From: Yponomeuta sedellus
Taxonomy: Eukaryota; Arthropoda; Insecta; Lepidoptera; Yponomeutidae
Assembly: GCA_934045075.1 (NCBI GenBank)
Contig: OW203744.1
Coordinates: 3,993,501 to 4,057,500 of the forward strand
Reading direction: 5' to 3'
DNA: 64,000 bases
The notes under the pieces were generated by a model. That model was not told where the DNA came from, searched no databases, and saw only the letters and a program-made list of their open reading frames with translations. Of this stretch, positions 1 through 10,794 are shown one piece after another. The translations under genes and the position numbers were made by a program. Position 1 is the stretch's first letter, and the number at the start of each line of letters is the position of its first letter.

Positions 1-165
1 TATTTACATACAGGCACATACATTAATTACTTCTTGGCCCTCACTAGGATACCATGTGTCATTAACATCCAAGACCTGGGGTTTTTTTTTGTCCCCAGCC
101 GGGGTTTGAACCCGGGGCTCTTGCATGGTAGGCAGATGCGCTACCGCTACGCCACAGAGGTCATA
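1..165 (-). mobile_element. tRNA-headed SINE, 3' end cut by window edge
   Basis: Read on the minus strand, the head (about 165 to 95) looks like a tRNA with an A-box-like GGCGTAGCGGTAG and a B-box-like GGGTTCAAACCCCGG. It is followed by a T-rich spacer and a body containing the tail motif GGTATCCTAGTGAGGGCC. Related copies lie at 14195 and 60098, with more distant ones at 5355, 9238 and 45262. The family is recognised by structure and copy number; its published name is not known to me. Confidence 0.75.
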
Positions 166-433
166 AAACAAAAATAAAATAAAATTGATTTGTAGGCAAA
201 TATGTACAGAGAGGCTGTGCCACATGGAGGGAAAGTACCTTGAATAACGTAGATGGGAGAATTTAATGTATGAAAACTTTATTTTAGTAAAAAACATAAT
301 TTAAGCTGAATTCATAGATTTTTAAAAAATTACATGGTTAAACCGGGAATCGAACCCGCTACACGAGAAAAAACATACGCTGTAGCTTTATCATATACCG
401 ATCGAAAGGTTTTATCTTAAGGATTATTCGTGG

Positions 434-530
434 GTTAGCTGGAAGAAAACACTATCTAGTATTAAGCTCGCCTTTGTACAAATTTGTTTTAATTGCAATA
501 AAGAATTTTCATTCATTCATTATTTTTTAT
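434..530 (+). mobile_element. LINE 3' end fragment
   Basis: Contains a GCTGGAAGAAA block, a degenerate TAGTATTAAGCTCGCC segment and a terminal GCAATAAAGA followed by ATTC repeats. The same layout is seen at 39440-39556. This looks like a 5'-truncated non-LTR retrotransposon 3' UTR. No coding part remains. Confidence 0.45.
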
Positions 531-548
531 TAAACAACATAATTATTG

Positions 549-861
549 TCAGCAACAACAGGCGCGGTCAGGTACAGGATGGGTGAGCGTCCCGTGACTA
601 CCGCTAGTGGCATTTTTCCGAGCGGTTCCATGCTTCGCAAGGCACGCTAAGCCGTTGGTGCCGGCTGTCATATAATGGCAGTCGTTAAGCCATGTCAGAG
701 GCTTTATGGGCGGCTTGATAACTGCTGACAGTAAGGCCCACCACTGTCTTACAATCCTCCACCAACCCGGACTTGGCCCCCGTGGTGGAGTATGGCCTAA
801 CCTTCCTGCGATGCAGGAAGAGACCCGTGCCCCAGCAGTGGGGACATACAAGGGTTGATAA
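549..861 (+). mobile_element. 5S-headed SINE-like repeat
   Basis: The head CAGCAACAACAGGCGCGGTCAGG..GGATGGGTGA resembles the internal control region of 5S rRNA. The conserved body carries GCATTTTTCCGAGCG, GCCGTTGGTGCCGGC, GCCATGTCAGAGGC and CTTGGCCCCCGTGGTGG. It ends CAGCAGTGGGGACATACAAGGGTTGATA. At least 25 full or partial copies occur in both orientations in this window. The open frames on both strands here are repeat artefacts. Confidence 0.8.
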
Positions 862-1942
862 CGAACTATTGTCAGAAATGAAAGTAAGACCACTAGTTGT
901 AACATTCGACACCAATTTCTTACAGTAGTAAAAAGGACAAAGAACACGAAATGGTAGTTGTGGCAGTTTGTAGGCAGTTTATTGTATTTCCATACGTTTT
1001 CACTTTTTCGTTCACATCTGAACGACAATACGTTAAATATTATTATATTACGCTATGCGTAAACGCTGACAATCGGCCACAGAGAATATAATCACTACGT
1101 TTTTGATTAACTTAGCTCGCGGACTCTAATTCGCTACGTATTTACACGTTAACATTAGGATTCACAATAAGCCTGCTCACATTCGGCGGCTGACTATACG
1201 TTGGGTTTGAACACGGCCTTATCCTAAATCTGCTGAGAGACGCGTAAATAATGTTATCCATCGTAATGCGGCTGGCTGGTTATAAAAAAATCAAATTCAA
1301 AAACGTGTTCCATTTTTGAACTTTCAAACTTTTCAGTGTGTGATTTTCATTTTAGGATTTTTGCATTGTACTGTGAATCGGTTACACAGCGATTAAATGA
1401 ATTAATGCAAACACGTTATAAAACACTTGTTCTTCTAATAAAACATATATTATTGTGAGAGTAACCTGAAGTATAATTTCTCTTGTGAATCTCATTAGCC
1501 ACGTCAGTTTTCTGTTACAAAATTTTTATCTTCAAAGCAATCCTCTGATATTTTATTTTAGCGAATAACGATGAACTTTCTAGTCACCTCACAACTCCAT
1601 TTTGTCCCCCTCGGGCTCGGGAATCGATATAAATACACCCTCAGTGTTTTCTACAATCTCGGATAGTTGTCAAAACTTCTCCTGGCGGATCAACTGTGCC
1701 CTCAGGAATAGAGCATTGAATTCCACTGGTCCGCTGATCCAATTTGTTCTTTAAACTCGATCACAGATCAACTCTTAGGAGTAGCACGTTCGCGCTTCGA
1801 CGGAGTCATTTGGAAAATTCATTTTACTTTTTTTTTGAACTAAAAGTTTAGAAAGCCCTACTATATTATGATTATTGATTTTACATTGGCTTAAATGAGT
1901 AAAATTGTAAAACCTTATGTATAAAAACAGGATTTATACGTA
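862..1942. other. AT-rich intergenic or intronic DNA, nothing recognised
   Basis: No open frame with coding character, no recognised repeat terminus and no RNA gene was seen. The locally GC-richer stretch near 1600-1780 has no splice-bounded coding frame that I can support. Confidence 0.4.
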
Positions 1943-1956
1943 AAAACCTGTTTAAT

Positions 1957-2236
1957 AGATTAAACTATTTTTTTAATGCACTAACCCGTGCTATGGACAA
2001 TTTTAAAAACCTATATAGAGGCTAAAAATTCCACCCGTGCCGGGATTCGAACCCGCGACCTCTGGCTATCCGTGCCAGCGCACTTTCCAACTGAGCTAAT
2101 GGGCGACTCACCAGCGTCAGTGAAATTTCGATACTCTTTGCAATATTCTCTGTATTACGTACAGACAGCAAGGCACCAGAGGTCGCGGGTTCGAATCCCG
2201 GCATGGGTGGAATTTTTAGCCTCTAAATAGGTTTTT
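1957..2236 (-). mobile_element. tRNA-hairpin element
   Basis: The left arm carries the complement of a tRNA-like unit (GGGATTCGAACCCGCGACC..GAGCTAATGGGCGACTCACC). A middle block (GAAATTTCGA..CTCTGTATTACGTACAG) follows, then a shortened inverted arm (CCAGAGGTCGCGGG..GGGTGGAATTTTTAGCCTC). Flanks 1943-1956 and 2237-2250 match at 13 of 14 positions, consistent with a target-site duplication. Confidence 0.8.
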
Positions 2237-2739
2237 AAAACCTGTTAAATCGGTTTATTTCATCTGTAATTATGCCATTTCCTTGTAAAATCTCAACTGC
2301 GGACTACTTAAGCACAGTACAAATAAAGATTTTAGTAATTTATGGAGAAAAGATTTGTTTATTCACAAAAAATAACTCCTTTAACACTCCAAAAACGCTT
2401 ACGAAAGTAGTCTGTGGTGCAGAAAGTTACGAGGAAAACAGGTAATGAATGACACATTTTTATCAAAGGCCTCTAGGAGTGCTTTAGTAGAAGCGTAATG
2501 TTATAAAAGGCCGTATGTTCCTTTTTTTTTCTGCTGTACAATAAGGGATTATTAATTATTATTTTCATTCTTTATTGCATTAATTACATGAGTAAACGTA
2601 CAAGGGCGTGCTTAATGCAGGCGATGAAGAGACTGGCAAAGGGTAGTGCAGAAAAAGAAGGATATTGTTATCCAATTAATTCTACATAACTGCACACCAA
2701 AATTTCACAGGACATGAGAAATACTATGAACAAAAGCGA

Positions 2740-3165
2740 GCGTATATTTATAGGATAGATAGATAGAGAACACTTTATGCACAACCAGAAAAAAGAATAC
2801 AACCGTGATTTCTTAAATTAGATTTATTACACTATTTTTATTTTTAATGCACTAACCCGTGCTAAGGAACAAATTTAAAAACCTATTTAGAGGCTAAAAT
2901 TTTTTTAAAGAGGTTCGAAATTTCACTGATGCCGTGAGTCGCCCATTGGCTCAATTGGTAGAGCGCTGGTACGGATAGCCAGAGGTTGCGGGTTCGAATC
3001 CCGGCATGGGTGAAATTTTTAGCCTCTAAATAGGTTTTTAAATTAGATTTATTGTAATGTTATACAATAGGCGGTCTTATCGCTAAGAGCGATCTCTTCC
3101 AGACAACCTTTGAATGGAGTGGATTGCATGAAGAATATAGGAGACATCTTACAGAGATAAATAAA
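2740..3165 (-). mobile_element. LINE 3' tail split by a tRNA-hairpin element
   Basis: GATAGATAGATAGAGAACACTTT followed by CAACC..GAATACAACCGTGATTTCTTAAATTAGATTTATT lies left of the insertion. GTAATGTTATACAATAGGCGGTCTTATCGCTAAGAGCGATC lies right of it. The same sequence without the insertion is found in the opposite orientation at 14085-14190, which serves as an empty-site reference. It looks like a non-LTR 3' UTR with an (ATCT)n end. Confidence 0.55.
2829..3037 (-). mobile_element. tRNA-hairpin element with perfect 16-bp target duplication
   Basis: Begins ACACTATTTTTATTTTTAATGCAC (the complement of the element tail) and ends in the complete plus-sense tRNA-like unit plus TTTTTAGCCTCTAAATAGG. 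TTAAATTAGATTTATT is repeated exactly at 2813-2828 and 3038-3053. The A box (TTGGCTCAATTGG) and B box (GGTTCGAATCC) are intact, but a T5 run follows the tRNA-like part at once. Confidence 0.9.
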
Positions 3166-3560
3166 TAAATAAAAATAAATATTCATGGACATATTACACA
3201 GATCTCGTTAAAAAATGAGAAAATTTCACTACAATAACTCACCTTGCGTACCTTTTATTCACGCGATGAAATCAACCCCTGGACGTGCAACTGTTCATAA
3301 AGAAACATAGGTACATCCCTACGTTTGCAAAAACATAACTCTACAGAATACGAATTACCAGCCATTTCACGAAGCGCCAATGCGTCCCAGGATTAGCCAC
3401 TACTCCGGCGTATAAATTGCCACATTACCCTCCACCTGAGCGGAGAGCTGCCCAGAGACACTAATTTACAATTAGTTTAAAAGTCTAGCACTATTTTAAC
3501 CGTTGTTTATTCAACCTGTGCGGACAATCTGTGCGGAATTAAGTTTGACTCATGTAACGA
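3166..3560. other. Unassigned DNA
   Basis: Starts with a short AAATAAATAAATAAAAATAAAT run and continues as ordinary AT-rich sequence. No gene or repeat boundary is supported. Confidence 0.35.
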
Positions 3561-3562
3561 CT

Positions 3563-3720
3563 GTTAAGCCATGTCAGGGGCCTTATGAGCGGATAACTTC
3601 TGACAGTGAGGCCCGCCACTGTCTTACACTTATCCACCAACACGGGCTTGGCCCCCGTGGTGGAGTATGGCCTAGCCTAGAGAGCCGTGCCCCAGCTGTG
3701 GGGACATACAAAGGGTTGAT
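3563..3720 (+). mobile_element. 5S-headed SINE-like repeat, 3' half
   Basis: Starts at TGTTAAGCCATGTCAGGGGCC and runs to GGGGACATACAAAGGGTTGATA. The 5S-like head is missing and the GATGCAGGAAG stretch is deleted compared with other copies. Confidence 0.75.
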
Positions 3721-4293
3721 ACCGTACCATGTTAGGTATAGAGCTTGTTGGTTGTGAAAGTCTATCAGAGGCCTAATGATTCGCACTAAATCCTGTCGTA
3801 ATCCTGACGTTAGCGATAGCAATTATAAATTACCAAGGTTTCTCAAAGTTGGGCACGCGAACCCTTACCATAGGCAAAGACAATGGCTTGCCACTTGGGT
3901 TGGGCTTGCCATGGGATATTAACCATCATAATCCCGATATTTCCATCTTGCTACACTTAGGTAAAAATAGCATAATAATAATACGTTTTACGCAACACAA
4001 TCAGTTGATCTGTCCTTCTATTACGTAATATTCCACTCTATCGAGTTAAGCATTTAGACAACTCCAAAGTGTCAAAAAGTATATGCATTTGACAGCTGAA
4101 GTAGCTTAAAAAAGTAAAAATCAACCTTACTCAACTCAGTGGATACATACATGATAATTCCCCCAGGTTCCAAACTAGGACATTCTGTACCATACCGGTA
4201 CCCTCAGTATGTTAACCAGCAAGAAGTTCAGATGAATATAAATGTAAAATCTTATTCAACGCACTCGATATTTCAATCTTGCTCCACACACCT

Positions 4294-4556
4294 GCGCATT
4301 GATTATGTAACTTTGTGCACAAAGTATTCTATAGCACACAGATGTATGTATACGTGACTTCAGTGTGCAATAACGAAATATCTACTGAAATTTGTGATAC
4401 AATTATGAGTTGTGATATCACTGCCATGTCCCAGATATCTACAGAAATGCGGCTGCCACTATGTGTAGCACATATTACTCATATATATATACTGCAGAAC
4501 TAAGTAAACTTTCCGCTTTCACACATAGATGTATACGTCAAAAGTTGCATAATCAA
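4294..4556. mobile_element. MITE with about 20-bp imperfect terminal inverted repeats
   Basis: The left end GCGCATTGATTATGTAACTTT is the imperfect complement of the right end AAAAGTTGCATAATCAAGGCGC. The internal part (CAGATATCTACAGAAATGCGG..CATAGATGTATACG) matches the complement of 62058-62335. No transposase is present, so it is a non-autonomous element; its superfamily is not determined. Confidence 0.55.
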
Positions 4557-4837
4557 GGCGCTGAAGTTAACCTCAAACGGTAACTCAGCTCTCAACGTGA
4601 TGTTTAAAACCAACTACCTAATTTTGCAAAAATACGTTAGGCGTAACGTCTACGATTGCCCTCACTCGGCTTGCAACCCGCCCCTGAAACTCGAGAGGTC
4701 CTACTACACTACTCCCATGTCTGCTGTAACGGAGTGACCCCTCAGACTATGAATCATCTCTCTGTGTGTCTCTTGTAAGTAATTTATTGACAAAAAACAT
4801 ATAATGTAACTTTATTACTGTAACTGTAAAACATATT

Positions 4838-4945
4838 AAACGGGTCAAATCGCGATTATTTATTCGGTAAAACGTAATTACCTTATTTCCCGACGTTTCG
4901 GCAGCGTTACAGTTGCCGTGGTCGTGGGTAGACTGAAGTGGCGAG
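4838..4945 (-). mobile_element. Penelope-like element fragment (inferred)
   Basis: On the minus strand it reads GACCACGGCAACTGTAACGC then TGCCGAAACGTCGGG. The GAAACGTC after a GC-rich hairpin resembles the 3' core of the hammerhead ribozymes known from Penelope-like retroelements. An upstream CUGAUGA core was not found, so catalytic function is unlikely. Related pieces lie at 14800, 28178 and 44845. Confidence 0.45.
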
Positions 4946-5354
4946 TACAGTCAATTATTGTGGGTAGTCACTATTAGTTTTTCGCAGCTGGCCGACACAC
5001 AACACACACTACGTCAACGGACAGGTCCGGTGATAAGACGCGTGACTTGTAAATAATATATAACTATGTATGAGTATCGCGAACAAGTAAGAAATACTAA
5101 TGTAACTTTCTCTATGTACAGCTTTCTTACAATATTACGTAACGTCCTGACTGCTAAACTAGGGTAACCTGTATCTTAGGAGTCAAATGAGGTCGTTGTG
5201 ACCGTCCACATGCACTCGACCCATGTGACCTCATTTCTTTAGTCTATTAGCTGCAGGAAGATTTTCCTGGTCCTTAAAATAATAGATCTTCTTCTTCGCA
5301 TAAAAATGTGAAAATTACTTTGCTAAATTCCGCCACAAATTTATAAGCTCCGTA

Positions 5355-5556
5355 CAAAACACTTACTTGTCCTGGTCCCAAATTAGGATACCTATTCTAT
5401 GCAGTGACTACCCGGCAAGGAGATCCCAAACATGGAATACACTTAGACAAACAAATGGCACAAATGTACAAATGTAGGGCGGCTCCCAAGTGGGAATCGA
5501 ACTCACGTCCTCTGGCGTGGTAATAGGACGTGATATCGCTATGCTCACGAGGCAAT
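5355..5556 (-). mobile_element. tRNA-headed SINE, diverged
   Basis: On the minus strand it has a tRNA-like head with GTGGGAATCGAACTCACG as the T-arm (given here on the plus strand), then a body with TTTGGGATCTCC and GGTATCCTAATTTGGGACCAGGA. The tail motif is shared with the SINE at 14195 and the LINE-like tails at 34128 and 44028. Confidence 0.6.
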
Positions 5557-5756
5557 AAATGTCACCTCTAATTATATACGGGTGCAGTGTACTAGCACTT
5601 GCCACAGTCTTGCCGCTTCGCTGCGTGTCACGGAGCGTGCCGCGTGACAAGAGGGCACGCTCGCCGCTTCCTCGAAACGGAACGTTACATTCCGGGCACA
5701 TTCGCAAAGGGCTTCATTCAGGGCTTATTTGCGAGATTTGTTTTATTTTATTAGTT

Positions 5757-5890
5757 AAGGCGCTAGGCGGCGCTAAGCAGAGCCAACATTCGAAAAAAAT
5801 CATAACTTGTTTTTAAATGTATTTTTTAAGTTAATCTTCATATATTTTAACAACTGTAGCAACTATTTTTAGGACCTAGAATGAACAACC
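5757..5890 (+). repeat. Dispersed repeat (GGCGCTA..ATCATAACTTG family)
   Basis: TAAGGCGCTAGGCGGCGCTA, AAAATCATAACTTGTTTT and AACAACTGTAGCAACTATTTTTAGGACCTAGAA recur in the same order at 47815-47970. The second half recurs at 53925-54050. No coding potential; class unknown. Confidence 0.5.
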
Positions 5891-5914
5891 TAGGACTTGA
5901 ATTGATATTGATAT

Positions 5915-5992
5915 CAACCCTTGTATGTCCCCACTGCTGGTGTACGGCTCTCTTCCTGCATTGCAGGAAGGTAAGGCCCTACTCCTGCCCAC
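5915..5992 (-). mobile_element. 5S-headed SINE-like repeat, 3' end only
   Basis: ATATCAACCCTTGTATGTCCCCACTGCTGG through CTTCCTGCATTGCAGGAAGG to ACTCCTGCCC is the last 80 bases or so of the family, strongly 5'-truncated. Confidence 0.7.
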
Positions 5993-6189
5993 GTGCGGTC
6001 AGCTAGTTAGTAATATAAAATTTTGTAAAATTTTAAAACTCTACAAATTCCAATGTTATTTAATGGAACATTTAATTTCATTATAGAACAAGTGTTTGAA
6101 TATTGATTTATTACTGTATGATCAATTATGTAAGAATATAAATTATTTGATTTAATGCATGACTTAGAATTGATTGAATTTTTTTTTTT

Positions 6190-6348
6190 TAAACCTATTT
6201 AGAGGCTAAAAATTCCACCCATGCCGAGATTCGAACCTGCGACCTCTGGCTATCCGTGCCAGCGCTCTTTACTGAGCTAATGGGCGACTCACCGGCTCAT
6301 CAGTGAAATTTCAAACCTCTTTACAATATTCTCTGTATTACGAATTAT
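6190..6348 (-). mobile_element. tRNA-hairpin element, truncated
   Basis: AAACCTATTTAGAGGCTAAAAATTCCACCC is followed by the complement of the tRNA-like unit (mutated T-arm GAGATTCGAACCTGC) and the middle block up to CTCTGTATTACG. The second arm and the tail are absent. No target duplication was found. Confidence 0.7.
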
Positions 6349-6756
6349 TTTATTTATTTAAAATGTTTAGTGTTCGGAAAATAAAGGCTTTATATATTAT
6401 TATATATTATTTCACCGAGACCAAGAAAACCTCTTAAGATTCGAATAGTTATGTTTTAAATTACTATTTCAGTAGACGGTGGTATTTCCTCAGAAGTTAG
6501 GTTAAGAGGTGCTAAGAAAGAAAATGGTTTTTCTCTTTCACCTGCCGTTCTTAGCAACAAAGACTTTTTACGAGGCTTCGATCGAAAACCATTAAACCAG
6601 CGGCCTTTGTGAGAAATCCCCTTTCGATGTTGTAAATTGTCAGATAGCAATTTCTTCGCAGTTTTCCGCTGAAAGCCACGAAAAGTTATTTGCTAGGTAC
6701 TGATAAAAAATTTTAATTAAATTACAATTAATAAAATTATATTATGCTGTGGATGT

Positions 6757-7112
6757 GAATCGCTCGTAACCCCGGCTGCCTGAGTGATCTTGAACGATCA
6801 CGAAGGTTAGGCAACACAGGGCGCGTTCAGTGCATGGATGGGTAAACCATCTATCACTAATGCTAGTGGCATTTTTCCGAGCGGTTCCGTGCTTCACAAG
6901 GCTCTTAAGGTAGTTGGTGCCGGCTGCCGTCGATAGATGGCAGTCGTTAAGCCAAGCCAGAGGCCTTAGGGGGGCTTGAAAACTTATGACAGTAAGACCA
7001 GCCTCTAGTATTGCAAGCCTCCACCAATCCAGACTTGGCCCCTGAGGTGGAGTATGGCCTATACCTTCCTCAGGAAAGAGACCCGTGCTATTCTATGGGG
7101 ACATTATAGGTT
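6757..7112 (+). mobile_element. 5S-headed SINE-like repeat, second subfamily
   Basis: The head GAATCGCTCGTAACCCCGGC / TGCCTGAGTGATC / GGTTAGGCAACACAGGGCGCG / GGATGGGT differs from the common AGCGCTCGTGGCC head. It is closer to 5S rRNA (GATCAC..GTTAAGCAAC). The body is shared with the common subfamily. It ends in a (GAT)n run. Confidence 0.75.
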
Positions 7113-7304
7113 GATGATGATGATGATGTTCTGGAACGAAGCGATGGTAGCGGAGCCGTAGTCGTAATCAACTTTTAATCAACCATTTAAAATAAACTCT
7201 ATACGATTGTTAAGACTTGTCACATTTTTATATCTTTTTAATTTTAACTGGTTCCCCAAGACACAGGCCTTGCCTAGTTCGGGGACCCTTGAAAACTTTT
7301 GTAT

Positions 7305-7442
7305 GCGATACGGTCCCACTGCTGCGGCATGGGTCTCTTCCTGCATCGCAGGAAGGTTAGGCCATACTCCACGACGCGACGGGGACCAAGTCCGGATTGG
7401 TGTGGGAGTATGGCCTAACCTTCCTGCCATGCAGGAAGAGAC
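7305..7442. repeat. Inverted pair of 5S-SINE 3' segments
   Basis: TGGGTCTCTTCCTGCATCGCAGGAAGGTTAGGCCATACTCC is followed after about 30 bases by its near-complement (GAGTATGGCCTAACCTTCCTGCCATGCAGGAAGAGACC). The pair makes a hairpin and explains the mirrored open frames on both strands. Confidence 0.7.
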
Positions 7443-7837
7443 CTAAGCTATGCACTGAATGTAAAATAAGTCACCACCACTATAAATGTACCATTATGTT
7501 TGTGCAATAAATAAATACTTTACTTGTGATAACAATTATTCATAGAGTAAAATATTATGTAGGAACCCTGGTAGTGACTGAGTTAGCAGTAAGTTAAAAT
7601 TAACTACTCAAACGTCCGGGTCGCGCGGCCACGTAAGCCTTAAACGTCCGCGCTCGCGAATTACATTTTTGAGACATTTTTGCACGCCGAGCGGCCGGTA
7701 CCATTGTTAGAAAAACTGTAATAACTATAGAATTGCTCTAAAATTCGTGTCACAGCAATTGTTATTGAACTCTTCCAAAACGGCTTCATCAGTTTTTATG
7801 TTTTCATTGTGTGTATTTGGTATTTGTGTATTTGTGT

Positions 7838-8168
7838 GGCCTAGTCGAACCAAGTGATTGAATCGAGTGAGTGAATGAATCACTTGAGTTAAGCAACAAC
7901 AGGCGCAATCAGGTGCATGATGAATGACCGTCCCGTGACTACAGCTAGTGGCATTTTTTCGAGCACTTCCGTGCTTCACAAGGCATGTAATGGCAGTCGT
8001 TCAGCTATGTCAGAGGCCTTATGGGCGGCTCGATAACTTCTGACAGTAAAGCCCGCCACTGTCTTACAATCCTCCACCAACCCGGACTTGGCCCCCGTGG
8101 TGGAGTATGGCCTAACCTTCCTACCATACAGGAAGAGACTCGTGCCCTATCAGTGGGGACATACAAGG
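7838..8168 (+). mobile_element. 5S-headed SINE-like repeat
   Basis: GTGGCCTAGTCGAACCAAGTG, a short duplication in the AATCACTTGAG area, then GTTAAGCAACAACAGGCGC and the standard body to GGGACATACAAGGTTGATA. Roughly 20 bases around GCCGTTGGTGCCGGC are deleted. Confidence 0.8.
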
Positions 8169-8499
8169 TTGATATCGACGACACGACGCAACACTACGCT
8201 TTTCATCGCGGTTTTAGAAAAATGGAAAAATGCTTTATTATATGGCAAAAACCCGGTATAAAGCCAGCACAAAATCCGCTCGGTTCGTGGCTTCCAGATC
8301 TGTCCAGCTGGGCGCAGGTGTATCGCCATCTCGTAACAACGTACAAAATGAGCCGACCACAGCCGTGAAAAGTTGTTTGGAGACCTTTTACCGATATATT
8401 AGGCAAGTCAGATTTGTTTTTGACACTTAATGCACGTTACAAGTGTCCGCTGAAACAGGTACTTAGGTATCCATGGTTATATTGAACACAATTCTTACA

Positions 8500-8734
8500 T
8501 TGTAGACTTTTAGTCCGGATCTACTAACGGGTGTTGTTATATCGGAAAAGTCCGACCAGGTTTCGCTCCGATTCGCAGAGGTTAATCATGACGCGAGCTC
8601 CGTCTCTCCTCACCATGATTAAGCTCTGCGAATCGGAGCGAAACCTGGTCGGACTTTTCCGATATAACAACACCCGTAAGTAGATCCGGACTAAAAGTCT
8701 ACAATGTGTTGTGCTTACAAAAGTTTTAGTTCAA
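8500..8734 (+). mobile_element. Retroposon-like hairpin element, family F (copy 1)
   Basis: TTGTAGACTTTTAGTCCGGA..GTTATATCGGAAAAGTCCGACC and its complement form arms of about 95 bases around a GTCTCTCC-type centre. Only the right side extends further, to TGTTGTGCTTAC..TTTTAGTTCAA. CAATTCTTACA (8489-8499) and CAATACTTACA (8735-8745) flank it with 10 of 11 matching. Not recognised as a named family. Confidence 0.8.
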
Positions 8735-9237
8735 CAATACTTACAAATCATATCACAGAGATTTTCGCTTTCAAATGCACCTAGCCTCTCTACAATAGGC
8801 GTTAATTTTGCACGATTCTGACCCTTATTACAGTCGTAACTAGTTCCATATTCGCCGATAACATTTCAGAGCACAGCTGTGAGAAAAGGGCATATTCCGG
8901 CGTGTTAAATAGGTCGTTAGTCTGATATCTACCCGGCGATGGGGCTAAACGACCCACTGCTTATCCGACTGCGACGAAGCCTGAAAAGAGGTTAATGTGT
9001 TTGGCTTGTGTGTGTGTTTACCCGACTACTCGTTTGTGTGTATGTGAGTTATTACTTTGCGTTCTTGTCTGTATTATTATTATTAGTTTTGGCTGGGTTT
9101 TCTCACATTTTAAAGGATTGTTTTCATATTTTAAAATATCTGTGGAATTCAAAAGAAAAATAAAAAATACCTGATATATAGAGAAAGAGGTTATAATAAT
9201 ATTAACCACCACACGACGCAATCACATATCGTTCATA

Positions 9238-9375
9238 TATTCATATGTTCACATATATTCTGGTCAGAAACTAGAATACCCTGTACCGCATGTAACCAGG
9301 CAAGAATATCACAAACATGAAAATACCAGACAGAGGTAATTTTTACATATACCATAGCTTCTAATAGAAATCGAA
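9238..9375 (-). mobile_element. tRNA-headed SINE, truncated
   Basis: On the plus strand: CTAGAATACCCTGTACCGC, ATCACAAACATGAAAATACC and a tRNA T-arm-like AATCGAACCCAC. It borders the LINE fragment that starts near 9430. Confidence 0.55.
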
Positions 9376-9429
9376 CCCACAATTTGTACCAAGTAATTAC
9401 TAGACAAACGAAGCAGGCATTATATTTTA

Positions 9430-9770
9430 AAAGTATTAGAAAGATTGACGAAACAAATATATATATTGCGAATGTTAGTGGAAAGGCTGGTAAGGGACGT
9501 CCTAGGCGGACATACATCGATGTACTAGCAAAGGGGAAAATAAAAAGTACCCGGAACCGTCGTGCGTGCATGCAACGACTTATGAACGTTGATCAAACGA
9601 AGGTGATCTGCAGGATCGTGGCAAGTGGCAGTCCCTGGTCTCTGCCTACCCCTCTGGGATACAGGGGTGAGGTTATGCATGCATGTATGTATGTATGTAT
9701 GTATGTATGTATGTATGTATGTATGTATGTATGTATGTATGTATGTATGTATGTATGTATGTATGTATGT
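9430..9770 (+). mobile_element. LINE 3' end with (TATG)n tail
   Basis: The frame from about 9433 encodes RKIDET..IYIANVSG, then KGRPRRTYID, GKIKSTRNRRACMQRLMNVD and a diverged end. This is the C-terminal tail of a non-LTR reverse transcriptase ORF also seen at 13410, 29818, 32796, 36820 and 40798. It is 5'-truncated and lacks the polymerase motifs. GTGAGGTTATGCATG leads directly into the TATG repeat. Confidence 0.8.
9683..9769. repeat. (ATGT)n microsatellite from a LINE tail
   Basis: About 21 tandem copies of a 4-base unit start where the LINE 3' end stops. All CMYV- or THI-rich open frames here come from this repeat and are not genes. Confidence 0.9.
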
Positions 9771-10305
9771 CAGTATTAGACACCCGGTAGAGCGGAGAGG
9801 ATTACAATAAAAAATGTAAATAAAAAAATAATGGGTTACGAGCATTAACCTCAATTGTATATTTAATTAATGAATTGCTAGCTTTAGCCTTTTCTCAATT
9901 ACGAAAGGGATTAAAATCTACACCGTAAGCGGGTTCGAGATAATCTTAAATCTAAAACAAACCGCCCAACCTTTGCGTAGTTTCATGACTGAAATAGAAT
10001 AAATTACTGCGGCACAACCTTAATTTTGACATCCACTAAATGTGTTAAAGGTGCTCATAAAACATTTTCGGTTTGAAATCGGGGAAATAGAAAATTGGAA
10101 TAAAAAATAAGCAACTGAGCATTAACTCCTAGGCACGCGGGACCCAATCCGCAATGTGCTCACTAATCTTGTTGAATTTGGGCCCGTGGGGCCCTGTATC
10201 ATTACATGTGGTGACACCAAATTAAGTAAAAGTGAAAGTGAAGTGAAAGCGAAAAACATTTATTTCCACCAATAAACATAACACCAAAGTAAAACAAGAA
10301 TATGA

Positions 10306-10410
10306 AGACCTATTTATATTTAGGGGCTAAAAATTCCACCCATGCCGGACTCGAACCCGCGACCTCTGGCTAACCGTGCCAGCGCTCTCCCAACTGAGCT
10401 AATAGGAGAT
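10306..10410 (-). mobile_element. tRNA-hairpin element fragment
   Basis: GACCTATTTATATTTAGGGGCTAAAAATTCCACCC followed by the complement of the tRNA-like unit to CAACTGAGCTAATAGGAG, where it stops. The middle block and second arm are missing. Confidence 0.65.
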
Positions 10411-10794
10411 CCTCCATACACAGAAAATACCCTGTAGGTAGATGCGTATATACCCAGTCAAAATAGTTAAATACAGTTTCGCCTGTGGCCACATCCGGGC
10501 AAAATTGATTAGCAACTCAAACAAATTGATCAGACCCCGGAAATCGGGCCGGACAGATAATTGACACTAGGCTAGACAAGGGTCTTGACCGCACAGCCGA
10601 ATAATAGATTTATAAGTGGACACCGAAGTACGGAGACTTAAGAGATTTTTGCATTTTTGTACGATTATTGGTTCAATTTAAAAAACCTTCATGTAAATAC
10701 CTATATCTTAAATAGCGACGCACCTCACCGAGGTAGCTGTGGGATTTTAAGGTTATCCCGAAATGGTTGAACTGTCATCTCCTTTTGGTCTGCA

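Noticed and set aside
549..1028. Protein-coding gene of about 159 residues on the minus strand
   Set aside because: The frame is the complement of a 5S-SINE; identical peptides recur wherever the repeat occurs.
7838..7950. 5S rRNA gene
   Set aside because: Only the internal-control-like part is recognisable; the rest is SINE body and the copy is one of dozens.
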